64,000 nucleotides of DNA. Source: Flavobacterium cupreum (GTDB taxonomy: Bacteria > Bacteroidota > Bacteroidia > Flavobacteriales > Flavobacteriaceae). The DNA lies in assembly GCF_003996965.1 (NCBI RefSeq), contig NZ_QWDM01000020.1:1-64000 (forward strand), given 5' to 3'. Every line of letters starts with the position of its first letter. Position 1 is the first letter of the stretch. Positions 15,815 through 24,100 of the stretch are shown piece after piece. Both the position numbers and the translations under genes were made by a program. The notes beneath the pieces are model-generated. The model saw only the letters and a list, made by a program, of their open reading frames with translations. It had not been told where the DNA came from and searched no databases.

Positions 15815-18268
15815 ATGTCAAACCATAAAATACTTACTATTGACAATCTGTCACTTCAGGAATTTGACTCAGAAGCAGAATTAATTCCATTATTAACTCC
15901 GGAAGACGAAGAAGAAATGAACAACGAGGAGCTTCCGCTATCGTTGCCTATTTTACCTTTACGCAATACTGTTTTATTCCCGGGTGTTGTTATTCCGATT
16001 TCGGCAGGAAGGGATAAATCCATAAAGCTGATTAATGACGCTAACGCCGGTGGAAAAATCATAGGTGTAGTTTCCCAGATAAATGAAGAAGATGAAGATC
16101 CGTCTAAAGATGATATTCATAAAATTGGAACCGTAGCCAGAATTTTGCGTGTTTTAAAAATGCCTGACGGAAATGTTACCGTCATCCTGCAGGGAAAAAA
16201 ACGTTTTGAAATTGATCAGGTAGTTTCAGAGGAACCTTATATTACAGCCACTATAAAAGAAGTATCAGAAGAACGTCCGGATGAAAACGACACGGAATTC
16301 ACTGCTATTTTAGATTCTGTTAAAGAACTGGCTATTCAGATCATTAAAGAAAGTCCAAACATTCCTTCAGAAGCCACTTTTGCGATTAAAAACATTGAGA
16401 GTCAGTCGTTTCTAATCAATTTTGTGTCTTCGAATATGAATTTATCCGTAAAGGAGAAACAAGGTTTATTGTCGATAAATGGCTTAAAAGAAAGAGCACT
16501 TGAGACTTTACGTTATATGAATGTGGAGCTGCAAAAACTGGAATTGAAAAATGACATTCAGTCAAAAGTCCGTTTTGATTTAGACCAGCAGCAGCGTGAA
16601 TATTTCCTTCATCAGCAAATGAAAACCATTCAGGAAGAATTGGGAGGCGTTTCGCAGGAAGAGGAAATGGATGAAATGGGGCAGAAGGCAAAAACGAAAA
16701 AATGGGACGAAAAAACGCAAAAACATTTCGAAAAAGAATTGTCCAAAATGCGCAGAATGAATCCGCAATCTCCTGATTTCGGAATTCAGCGTAATTATTT
16801 AGAATTGTTTTTGGAATTGCCATGGGGCGAATATTCGAAAGATAAATTTGACTTGAAACTGGCTCAGAAAATATTAGACAAGGATCATTTCGGACTTGAA
16901 GAAGTGAAGAAAAGAATGGTTGAACATCTGGCTGTTTTGAAACTTCGTAACGATATGAAATCGCCAATTATTTGTTTAACAGGGCCTCCGGGTGTTGGTA
17001 AAACTTCTATTGGGCGTTCTGTTGCAGAAGCGCTGGGACGTGAATATGTGCGTATCTCATTAGGCGGTCTGCGTGATGAAGCAGAAATTCGCGGACACAG
17101 AAAGACGTATATCGGTGCAATGCCCGGAAGAATCATCCAGAGCCTGAAAAAGGCCGGGACATCAAATCCTGTTTTTATTCTAGACGAAATTGACAAACTT
17201 TCAAGTGGGAACAGCGGAGATCCTTCTTCTGCCTTACTGGAAGTACTGGATCCGGAACAAAACAGTGCTTTTTATGATAACTTCCTTGAAATGGGTTACG
17301 ATTTATCAAAAGTGATGTTTATCGCCACTTCTAATAATATGGCTGCCATTCAGCCCGCATTACGCGACAGGATGGAAGTAATTAAGATGTCAGGTTATAC
17401 CATTGAAGAAAAAGTGGAAATTGCCAAAAGACACCTTTTTCCAAAACAACTGGAAGCACATGGATTAACTGCCAAAGATTTGACCATTGGTAAAAAACAA
17501 CTGGAGAAAATTGTAGAAGGTTATACACGTGAATCAGGGGTGCGTAATCTGGAAACTAAAATTGCTCAGGTTATTCGTAATGCTGCAAAAGCAGTAGCGA
17601 TGGAAGAGGAGTACAATAAAAAAGTGACAGATGAAGATATCCTCACTGTTTTGGGTGTACCAAGATTAGAGCGTGATAAATACGAAAACAATGATGTTGC
17701 GGGAGTTGTCACAGGTTTGGCCTGGACAAGTGTTGGCGGAGATATTTTATTTATTGAGTCTCTAATTTCCGAGGGAAAAGGTTCCTTAAGTATTACAGGT
17801 AACTTAGGTACCGTAATGAAAGAATCAGCTACCATTGCATTGGAATACATAAAAGCCAACGCCAAAAAATTAGGACTAAGCGTAGAATTATTCCAGAAAT
17901 ATAATATTCACCTGCACGTTCCGGAAGGCGCGACACCAAAAGACGGCCCAAGTGCCGGTATTGCCATGTTGACTTCGCTGGTTTCTTTGTTAACCCAAAA
18001 GAAAGTAAAGAAAAGCCTTGCGATGACAGGAGAAATTACCCTTCGCGGAAAAGTTTTACCAGTAGGCGGAATCAAGGAAAAAATCTTAGCGGCTAAAAGA
18101 GCTAATATTAAAGAAATCATTTTATGTCACGAAAATAAAAGTGACATCGATGAAATTAAAGCTGAATACTTAGAAGGCCTTACTTTTCATTATGTGAAAG
18201 AAATGAGTGAAGTCCTGACTTTAGCCCTGACAGACCAAAATGCCAAAAATGCTAAAATCTTAAAATAA
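15815..18268 (+). CDS. lon: ATP-dependent protease Lon
   Basis: An 817-residue LonA protease that degrades misfolded and regulatory proteins in the cytoplasm. The N-terminal substrate-binding domain (about 44-240, LPILPLRNTVLFPGVVIPI) is followed by a coiled linker and the AAA+ module (Walker A GPPGVGKT at 390-397, Walker B VFILDEIDKL). The C-terminal Ser-Lys protease domain has Ser713 in KDGPSAGIAM and Lys756 in GGIKEKI, with the family spacing of 43. The N terminus carries an acidic extension (12-42) not found in E. coli Lon but common in Bacteroidota. It is monocistronic, with a repeat-derived hairpin downstream. Confidence 0.97.
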   Translation: MSNHKILTIDNLSLQEFDSEAELIPLLTPEDEEEMNNEELPLSLPILPLRNTVLFPGVVIPISAGRDKSIKLINDANAGGKIIGVVSQINEEDEDPSKDDIHKIGTVARILRVLKMPDGNVTVILQGKKRFEIDQVVSEEPYITATIKEVSEERPDENDTEFTAILDSVKELAIQIIKESPNIPSEATFAIKNIESQSFLINFVSSNMNLSVKEKQGLLSINGLKERALETLRYMNVELQKLELKNDIQSKVRFDLDQQQREYFLHQQMKTIQEELGGVSQEEEMDEMGQKAKTKKWDEKTQKHFEKELSKMRRMNPQSPDFGIQRNYLELFLELPWGEYSKDKFDLKLAQKILDKDHFGLEEVKKRMVEHLAVLKLRNDMKSPIICLTGPPGVGKTSIGRSVAEALGREYVRISLGGLRDEAEIRGHRKTYIGAMPGRIIQSLKKAGTSNPVFILDEIDKLSSGNSGDPSSALLEVLDPEQNSAFYDNFLEMGYDLSKVMFIATSNNMAAIQPALRDRMEVIKMSGYTIEEKVEIAKRHLFPKQLEAHGLTAKDLTIGKKQLEKIVEGYTRESGVRNLETKIAQVIRNAAKAVAMEEEYNKKVTDEDILTVLGVPRLERDKYENNDVAGVVTGLAWTSVGGDILFIESLISEGKGSLSITGNLGTVMKESATIALEYIKANAKKLGLSVELFQKYNIHLHVPEGATPKDGPSAGIAMLTSLVSLLTQKKVKKSLAMTGEITLRGKVLPVGGIKEKILAAKRANIKEIILCHENKSDIDEIKAEYLEGLTFHYVKEMSEVLTLALTDQNAKNAKILK

Positions 18269-18279
18269 ATTTTTTAATT

Positions 18280-18420
18280 AAATTCCAATATTTTAAATTC
18301 CAAATTCCAGACTCTATTTAAAGATTGGGATTTGGAATTTTCTTTTCAATGGAGATTTGGAATTTATTTTTTGGAATTTCTCTTTTTCAATTTGAATTTT
18401 CTTTTTGGAATCTAATATAA
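18280..18420. repeat. AAATTCC-type repeat with terminator-like hairpin
   Basis: aaattccaaattcc (18295-18308) can pair imperfectly with gggatttggaatttt (18327-18341), followed by a T-rich stretch and further ggaattt words. The same phrases occur in two tandem copies at 49383-49548. It follows lon and may act as its terminator. Confidence 0.65.
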
Positions 18421-18446
18421 AATTATTTTATCCATTATATAATTTT

Positions 18447-18454
18447 ATATTTGC
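18447..18454 (+). promoter_or_regulatory. Possible -7 box for porQ
   Basis: TATATTTG matches TAnnTTTG, 41 bases before the chosen porQ ATG at 18495. It lies after the upstream in-frame ATG at 18405, which argues that translation starts at 18495. No good TTG lies at the expected spacing. Confidence 0.45.
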
Positions 18455-18494
18455 ATTTGCGTTATTCCCATATATAGGAACGCCTCGAAAAAGC

Positions 18495-19514
18495 ATGCTA
18501 AAACACCTTGTTTTATTTTTAATGTTATTGATTTGCTCGGTTTCTTTCGGACAAATTGGAGGCCGTCACACCTATCAGTTTCTTAATTTAACCACTTCAC
18601 CCAGGCAGGCAGCCTTAGGTGGAAATACGATAACGATCTATGATGAAGATGTCAATCAGGTTATGTTTAATCCGGCAACTTTAAATGAGGATATGGATAA
18701 TCACCTGGCGATGAATTACGGAAGTTATTATGGAGAAGCGTCTTACGGAACCGCTTCTTATGCCTATACTTATGACAGACATGTTCAGACTTTTTACGCG
18801 GGCGTCAGCTATATAAACTACGGCAAATTTGACGGTTATGATGAGAACGGTCAGGCTACTTCAGATTTTACAGGGAGTGAAGGGGCACTTTCAGTAGGTT
18901 ATGCTTATAATATTCCCTATACGAATATTCATTTTGGCGCCAATGCAAAATTAATAACATCGACCTTAGAAACTTACAATTCTATTGGTGGTGCAATTGA
19001 TTTGGGCTTTTTGTATGTAGACGAACAAAATGATATAAATCTGGCCCTTGTAGTTCGAAATATTGGAACACAGTTTACCACATATTCCGGAATAAAGGAG
19101 AATTTGCCTCTTGAGATCATTGCAGGAGTGTCACAAGAACTCGAACACGTACCGCTTCGCTGGCATCTTTCTTTAGAAAACCTGCAGCAATGGAATGTTT
19201 CCTTTTCGAATCCCGTTCGCGGAGAAACGAATATTGATGGTTCCACTAAAGAAGAAAAAGTTTCTTTTGTCAATAATGCTTTGCGACATGTAGTTGTGGG
19301 ATTCGAACTCTTTCCAAAAAAAGCATTTAACATCAGAATGGGGTATAATTTCAGAAGAGGGGAAGAATTAAGAGTAGAAGAACAACGTAATTTTTCAGGA
19401 GTTTCCTTGGGGTTTGGTCTAAAAATGAATCGATTAAAATTTAATTATTCCTATTCAAAATATACTTTAGCGGCTAATACGAGCCTTTTTGGACTAATCT
19501 TAAACTTTCAATAG
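18495..19514 (+). CDS. porQ: Type IX secretion system protein PorQ
   Basis: A 339-residue outer-membrane beta-barrel protein of the PorQ family, with a signal peptide (MLKHLVLFLMLLICSVSFGQ). Landmarks are HTYQFLNLTTSPRQAALGG near the mature N terminus, NPATLNEDMDNHL, and alternating aromatic strands typical of a FadL/PorP-like barrel. In the T9SS, PorQ works with the sortase-like PorU, PorV and PorZ in processing and anchoring cargo at the surface. The reading frame is open to 18405, but the first 30 residues are not signal-like and overlap the probable -7 box. It precedes cmk, and four type A cargo genes lie downstream in this window. Confidence 0.88.
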   Translation: MLKHLVLFLMLLICSVSFGQIGGRHTYQFLNLTTSPRQAALGGNTITIYDEDVNQVMFNPATLNEDMDNHLAMNYGSYYGEASYGTASYAYTYDRHVQTFYAGVSYINYGKFDGYDENGQATSDFTGSEGALSVGYAYNIPYTNIHFGANAKLITSTLETYNSIGGAIDLGFLYVDEQNDINLALVVRNIGTQFTTYSGIKENLPLEIIAGVSQELEHVPLRWHLSLENLQQWNVSFSNPVRGETNIDGSTKEEKVSFVNNALRHVVVGFELFPKKAFNIRMGYNFRRGEELRVEEQRNFSGVSLGFGLKMNRLKFNYSYSKYTLAANTSLFGLILNFQ

Positions 19515-19522
19515 GTAATTTT

Positions 19523-19678
19523 ATGAAACTATTTTATTTAATTATTTTTGTTACGTCAGGTTTAGACGAGACGACTAATAATGCTCTGAAAAGAGCGATA
19601 ATGCCGCATCAGTATTCGGCTGTTCCGGAGAATGAACAGGATTATTATATTTCGTGCAGCCAGGGCTGTCGATGGTGA
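19523..19678 (+). CDS. Small unknown ORF between porQ and cmk
   Basis: A 51-codon frame beginning MKLFYLIIFVTSGLDETT and ending CSQGCRW. The first 12 residues are hydrophobic and two cysteines lie near the C terminus. It starts nine bases after the porQ stop on the same strand, preceded by taggtaa. I do not recognise it. It may be a short envelope peptide, or a remnant: beyond the stop, another frame continues plausibly (ATTGAAGC..). Only conservation would settle this. Confidence 0.3.
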   Translation: MKLFYLIIFVTSGLDETTNNALKRAIMPHQYSAVPENEQDYYISCSQGCRW

Positions 19679-19799
19679 TTGAAGCTTTTTTTAAAGAATA
19701 GAAAAAATAATAGGCAGTTCTAAGTCCAAAATCATCTTAGATATCTACTATTAAATGTACCGCATCTTATTATAAATTTATAAAATCAAAAAGATTATT

Positions 19800-20492
19800 T
19801 TGAAAAAAATAACCATTGCAATCGACGGATTTTCGTCAACAGGAAAGAGTACTTTAGCAAAACAGCTGGCAAAAGAATTAGAATACGTGTACGTTGATAC
19901 AGGAGCAATGTACAGGGCTGTAGCCCTATTTGCCATGCAAAATCAATTTATAGGACCGAATACTTTTGATAAAAAAGCCCTTACAGAGTCCCTTTCAAAA
20001 ATTCAGTTAGAATTTAAATTCAACGCTGACTTAGGGTTTGCTGAAATGTACCTGAATGGTGAAAATGTTGAAAAACAGATCAGAACCATTGAGGTGTCCA
20101 GCTATGTAAGCAAAGTGGCAGAAGTTTCTGAAGTACGTTCCAAGCTCGTGGAGCAGCAACAGGCGATGGGTACAAACAAGGCTATAGTGATGGACGGCAG
20201 GGACATCGGAACTGTAGTTTTTCCGAATGCCGAATTGAAAATTTTTATGACTGCCAGCGCAGAGACCCGTGCACAAAGACGTTTTGATGAATTGCAGGAA
20301 AAAGGTGATAACGTTTCATACGAAGATGTTTTGAAAAATGTTGTTGAAAGAGATTATATCGATACGCATCGTGCCGATTCTCCTTTGGTAATTGCAGATG
20401 ATGCTATCGAAATAGATAATTCTTATCTGAGTCGCGAGGAACAATTCTCTGCTGTTTTGGAATTAATACATGACGTTGTTAAAACCGCTTAA
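19800..20492 (+). CDS. cmk: Cytidylate kinase
   Basis: A 230-residue (d)CMP kinase that phosphorylates CMP and dCMP with ATP. The P-loop GFSSTGKST (10-18), YVDTGAMYRAV, the DGRDIGTVVFPNAELKIFMTA block and the RAQRRFDEL lid are all present. The start must be the TTG at 19800: the first in-frame ATG lies inside the DTGAMYR motif and would remove the P-loop. No Shine-Dalgarno is seen. It follows porQ with a 285-bp gap that holds only a doubtful small ORF. Confidence 0.95.
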   Translation: MKKITIAIDGFSSTGKSTLAKQLAKELEYVYVDTGAMYRAVALFAMQNQFIGPNTFDKKALTESLSKIQLEFKFNADLGFAEMYLNGENVEKQIRTIEVSSYVSKVAEVSEVRSKLVEQQQAMGTNKAIVMDGRDIGTVVFPNAELKIFMTASAETRAQRRFDELQEKGDNVSYEDVLKNVVERDYIDTHRADSPLVIADDAIEIDNSYLSREEQFSAVLELIHDVVKTA

Positions 20493-20560
20493 TTTTTTGC
20501 AGATATCATTTTTAATGGTAGTTTTACCGCTTCATTCATTTACAAAGACAATTTCATCAT

Positions 20561-21937
20561 ATGGGAATTAAAAACAGGTTGATTATAATGAGCTTTCTTC
20601 AATTTTTTGTTTGGGGAGCCTGGCTTATAACAATTGGAAATTATTGGTTTGGAACTAAAAACTGGGAAGGAACCCAGTTCGGTCTTGTTTTCGGAACCAT
20701 GGGAATTGCTTCTTTATTCATGCCGACTCTTACCGGAATAATTGCAGACAGGTGGATCAATGCTGAAAAATTATATGGCTTTCTGCATATCATTTACGCA
20801 TTAGTTTTGTTCGGTATTGCCCAAGTTACCACACCGGATAATTTTATATATGTAATGTTCGCTGCCATGTGCTGCTATATGCCGACAATTGCTTTAAGTA
20901 ATTCGATATCCTATACTTCGTTAAAACTGAACAATAAAAACATCGTAAAAGACTTTCCTCCAATTCGCGTTTGGGGAACAATTGGTTTTATCGCCGCAAT
21001 GTGGATTACCAATTTGAGTGGAAGCAAGGCAACGGAATATCAATTTTATATTGCGGGAGTTGGTGCCTTAATTCTGGGGATTTACGCTTTTACATTGCCA
21101 AAATGTGAACCACAGCGTCTGACGAAAGAAGATGCTTCATTAGTGGAGACTTTAGGACTCGAAGCTTTTAAATTGTTTGGAAATTACAAAATGGCATTGT
21201 TTTTTGTATTCTCTATGTTTTTAGGAGGCGCATTGCAATTAACAAATGCTTACGGGGATGTATTCTTAGATGAATTCAAGCATTTTCCCAAGTATGCCGA
21301 TTCTTTCGTGATTCAGTATTCGACTATTATTATGTCAATTTCCCAGGTTTCTGAAACACTATTTATTCTCGCGATTCCATTTTTCTTACGACGCTTCGGA
21401 ATCAAGCAGGTCATGCTGATTAGTATGCTGGCTTGGGTATTGCGTTTCGGATTATTTGCTTTCGGGGATCCTGTGGGTGGTTTATGGATGATTATTATGT
21501 CTTGTATTGTATACGGAATGGCATTTGACTTCTTTAATATTTCAGGTTCATTATTTGTGGAAAGTAATACTGATTCTAAAATTCGTTCATCAGCACAAGG
21601 TTTATTTATGATGATGACCAATGGAGTAGGAGCTGTTTTAGGGAGTTTAACTTCTGGTTGGGCAATTGATCGTTTCTTTACAAAATCATTTACCAACACC
21701 ACAGAATTAGCCGGATTTTTGCAAACAGAAACCACAAATTCTAAAATGCTGGAATTTGTTAAAGGACAGGGGAATTCAGTTTCAACGGACGGAATTTTTG
21801 CGAACCCAATTTTAATGAAAGACTGGCATACGATCTGGTTGTCGTTTGCAGCTTACGCTTTGGTTATCGCGATTGCTTTTGCTGTTCTGTTTAAACATAA
21901 ACATGATCCTAAGGAAATAGAAAATTTAAGTCATTAA
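20561..21937 (+). CDS. Nucleoside permease-like MFS transporter (NupG family)
   Basis: A 458-residue membrane protein with about 12 transmembrane segments. The N-terminal FLQFFVWGAWLITIGNYWF, the FGTMGIASLFMPTLTGIIADRW loop and FPPIRVWGTIGFI match the NupG/XapB nucleoside:H+ symporter family. A periplasmic loop between the last two helices (about 385-430) is longer than usual, with FLQTETTNSKMLEFVKGQG. It is 68 bp after cmk, so the two may be cotranscribed, a nucleotide kinase beside a nucleoside importer. Substrate is inferred from family only. Confidence 0.85.
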   Translation: MGIKNRLIIMSFLQFFVWGAWLITIGNYWFGTKNWEGTQFGLVFGTMGIASLFMPTLTGIIADRWINAEKLYGFLHIIYALVLFGIAQVTTPDNFIYVMFAAMCCYMPTIALSNSISYTSLKLNNKNIVKDFPPIRVWGTIGFIAAMWITNLSGSKATEYQFYIAGVGALILGIYAFTLPKCEPQRLTKEDASLVETLGLEAFKLFGNYKMALFFVFSMFLGGALQLTNAYGDVFLDEFKHFPKYADSFVIQYSTIIMSISQVSETLFILAIPFFLRRFGIKQVMLISMLAWVLRFGLFAFGDPVGGLWMIIMSCIVYGMAFDFFNISGSLFVESNTDSKIRSSAQGLFMMMTNGVGAVLGSLTSGWAIDRFFTKSFTNTTELAGFLQTETTNSKMLEFVKGQGNSVSTDGIFANPILMKDWHTIWLSFAAYALVIAIAFAVLFKHKHDPKEIENLSH

Positions 21938-21955
21938 TGACTTCATCAAATATTT

Positions 21956-21998
21956 AAAACCCGTTTTCAATTATTGGAAACGGGTTTTTCTTTTTTTG
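21956..21998 (+). terminator. Rho-independent terminator
   Basis: aaaacccgtttt pairs with ggaaacgggttttt, followed by a long T run, about 20 bases after the nucleoside permease stop. Confidence 0.9.
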
Positions 21999-22086
21999 TT
22001 TTTACCACTTATATACAGCAACATACCGTTTATTACGCAGGTAAGTCATTTATTGTTTTGAGCTAATTAATTGAAAATCAGCATGG

Positions 22087-22094
22087 TATTTTTG
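22087..22094 (+). promoter_or_regulatory. Possible -7 box
   Basis: TATTTTTG matches TAnnTTTG. It lies 12 bases before the first in-frame ATG (22106) but 42 before the ATG at 22136, which favours the later start for the next gene. No TTG is correctly spaced. Confidence 0.4.
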
Positions 22095-22135
22095 TATCGG
22101 ATTTAATGGTTAAATCCTTAAAAAAGATACAAAGA

Positions 22136-22786
22136 ATGAGAAGGGTAATTTTTTATGTCCTGTTATTAGTTCCTTTTATAGCACTCTGCCAGACAGGCAG
22201 CCACAAACAATTGTCCGGGATATCATCACGTTTCGATCTAATTTGTAAAAATGAAGAGATTATAATTCCAAGAGCAGCATTAAAAAGCAGATCTGATAAG
22301 TCGACGATTGTGGATAAGAATACCAAATTTATATTGGTTTTCAATACGGTAAAAGGACCGCAGATTTCAACGGGTTACTATTACTGGTACAACGATAAGT
22401 GGAATGACTTGAAAAATCTCACAGAAGAAAGCGGCATACCGAGAACTAATGGTCAGGCAGGAGATCTTTTTCTGGACTTTTCTACCAGAGATGTCTATTT
22501 TTATAACGGAACGATCTGGCTTGCCATGACGACGCATAATAAAACCCTGACAGAATCGGTATTTGAAAAAAACACCGGTATTTTAAGTTACAAGGATGGG
22601 GCAGGAGAGCCTATTGAAATTAATCTTTCCCAAATTGTGCCAAATTTCGAGAAACCCAAAACGATTTCGCTCAATGCAAAAAAAGAAATCCTTAATTATA
22701 TCGATAATGACGGAAGACTAACGGTTCTGAAATTGGACGTATTACTTGCAAAAAGTAAAAACACAAACGTGACTGCAGCGTTTTGA
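22136..22786 (+). CDS. Secreted protein of unknown function
   Basis: A 216-residue protein (start at 22136, MRRVIFYVLLLVPFIALCQ) with a signal peptide. An upstream in-frame ATG at 22106 would add ten basic residues, but the probable -7 box leaves almost no leader for it. The mature protein contains YYYWYNDKWNDLKN and NGQAGDLFLDFSTRDVYFYNGTIWLAM, a pattern of short tryptophan- and tyrosine-rich strands seen in flavobacterial surface or tail-fibre-like proteins. No catalytic motif or T9SS sorting domain is visible. It is monocistronic, between two hairpins. Confidence 0.7.
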   Translation: MRRVIFYVLLLVPFIALCQTGSHKQLSGISSRFDLICKNEEIIIPRAALKSRSDKSTIVDKNTKFILVFNTVKGPQISTGYYYWYNDKWNDLKNLTEESGIPRTNGQAGDLFLDFSTRDVYFYNGTIWLAMTTHNKTLTESVFEKNTGILSYKDGAGEPIEINLSQIVPNFEKPKTISLNAKKEILNYIDNDGRLTVLKLDVLLAKSKNTNVTAAF

Positions 22787-22806
22787 GTTGAAGAGGTTCA
22801 TTTTTT

Positions 22807-22838
22807 AAACCCGACAGGTTTTGAAACTTGTCGGGTTT
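22807..22838 (+). terminator. Terminator-like hairpin
   Basis: aaacccgacaggttt pairs with aacttgtcgggttt. The following T run is short, so it may be an intergenic hairpin repeat rather than a strong terminator. It lies 20 bases after the previous gene. Confidence 0.6.
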
Positions 22839-23046
22839 ATTGCAGTAAGGGATTTCGGATCATGAAAATCGACGGCTTCTGCTTCTTATTACTTAACAAC
22901 AATTTCTATTTTGTAAGTCCGAAATTTAATATTATTCTTGCAGATGATTTGGTAAGAAAGTTTTAATAAGTTTTGACTGTTTAGGAATGAACTTCTTCTT
23001 TGAACCATTAAAAAATCAATCAATAATTTAAATCATTAGTAATTAT

Positions 23047-23925
23047 ATGGAGAAATATTATAAACCATCGGGCAAATTTTCGTTAATTTTTATCTTATAC
23101 TTTTTTCTGGTCAGTGTTACGGCATTTCCTGTATTGGGATTAATCTATGCTTACTGCATTTGGTATATTCCATTCGTATATATTAACTTTTTTATTACGT
23201 TAGGTTTTGGTTTTCTCATTGGATTTGTAGTTGCTTTATTTGTTATTAAAAAAGGAAAAGTCAGAAATCCGCTTTTAGGATTTTTTATCGGATTGACAGC
23301 TGCTTTTTTGGCATTGTACCTTCATTGGGCAATCTGGATAGATTTAGTAATTAATGCAGGAGAAAGTTATGGGTCTGACAGAATAGGGATTACAGTCAGT
23401 AATATTGAGTTTTTACAGGTTTTTTCATTAATATTTCGACCAGATTTAGTTTTAGAATATATCAGCCAGGTTAATGAAAATGGTACATGGGGTATTCGTG
23501 GAGCGACAGCGAGCGGTGCGTTCCTTTGGGTTGTCTGGTCAATAGAATTTATTATTGTTATTACGATTTCTGGTTTCCTATCCTATTTAGAGGCAAAAAA
23601 ACCTTTTTCCGAATCTACTAATTCGTGGTATGAAGAAATTACACTCCCGGCTCTTAGCTATATAGAAGACCAACAGCAAATGATAGCCGATATAGTGGCA
23701 AGCAATCATACTAGTTTTGATTTATTGAGTAAAGATATTGATAGTGAAGTAGATAGTCATAGCGTGTTTACGCTCTATAAATCTAAATCCGGAAAAAATT
23801 ATTTGTCAGTTGATAATAAAACTTCAAAAGTTGATGATAAAGGCAATGTAAAATTTGATAGCGATGAGATTGTAGAATATATTGCAATTAATAGTGAGCT
23901 GTCAAAATTATTACTGAATAAATGA
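23047..23925 (+). CDS. Multi-pass membrane protein of unknown function
   Basis: A 292-residue protein with four or five hydrophobic segments (about 12-32, 35-50, 55-75, 82-102 and 155-177), followed by a soluble C-terminal domain from about 190. That domain has acidic, Ser/Asp-rich stretches (HTSFDLLSKDIDSEVDSHS) and regular beta-like segments (KSKSGKNYLSVDN, DDKGNVKFDSDEIVEYI). I do not recognise the family. It stands alone between a hairpin and the rpsA promoter. A lipid-environment or transport role is conceivable but not supported. Confidence 0.7.
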   Translation: MEKYYKPSGKFSLIFILYFFLVSVTAFPVLGLIYAYCIWYIPFVYINFFITLGFGFLIGFVVALFVIKKGKVRNPLLGFFIGLTAAFLALYLHWAIWIDLVINAGESYGSDRIGITVSNIEFLQVFSLIFRPDLVLEYISQVNENGTWGIRGATASGAFLWVVWSIEFIIVITISGFLSYLEAKKPFSESTNSWYEEITLPALSYIEDQQQMIADIVASNHTSFDLLSKDIDSEVDSHSVFTLYKSKSGKNYLSVDNKTSKVDDKGNVKFDSDEIVEYIAINSELSKLLLNK

Positions 23926-23952
23926 TGACATTGATAATCATTTGGAATTGTT

Positions 23953-23982
23953 TTGCTATTACAAATAAATGTATTAATTTTG
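23953..23982 (+). promoter_or_regulatory. rpsA promoter
   Basis: TTG (23953-23955), 19 bases, TAATTTTG (23975-23982) is a full match to the Bacteroidota consensus TTG-N17-23-TAnnTTTG. The transcription start would fall near 23990, giving a leader of about 110 bases before the rpsA ATG. Ribosomal protein leaders often carry autoregulatory structure; none was identified by eye. Confidence 0.75.
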
Positions 23983-24100
23983 CAAACCTTTTGGCAGAGA
24001 AGAGTTTCCATTAGGTATCAACTATTTATGTAAAACAACTTCTGTTTTTTCTATCGCTTTGAGAAACTCAAGAAAAACAGAATACAAATTTTTTATCAGC

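Noticed and set aside
18405..18494. Upstream start for porQ
   Set aside because: It would add 30 residues before an excellent signal peptide and overlaps a -7 box and A/T-rich repeats.
23983..24100. Riboswitch or ribosomal-protein leader in the rpsA 5' region
   Set aside because: No convincing conserved stem or known motif could be recognised by eye.
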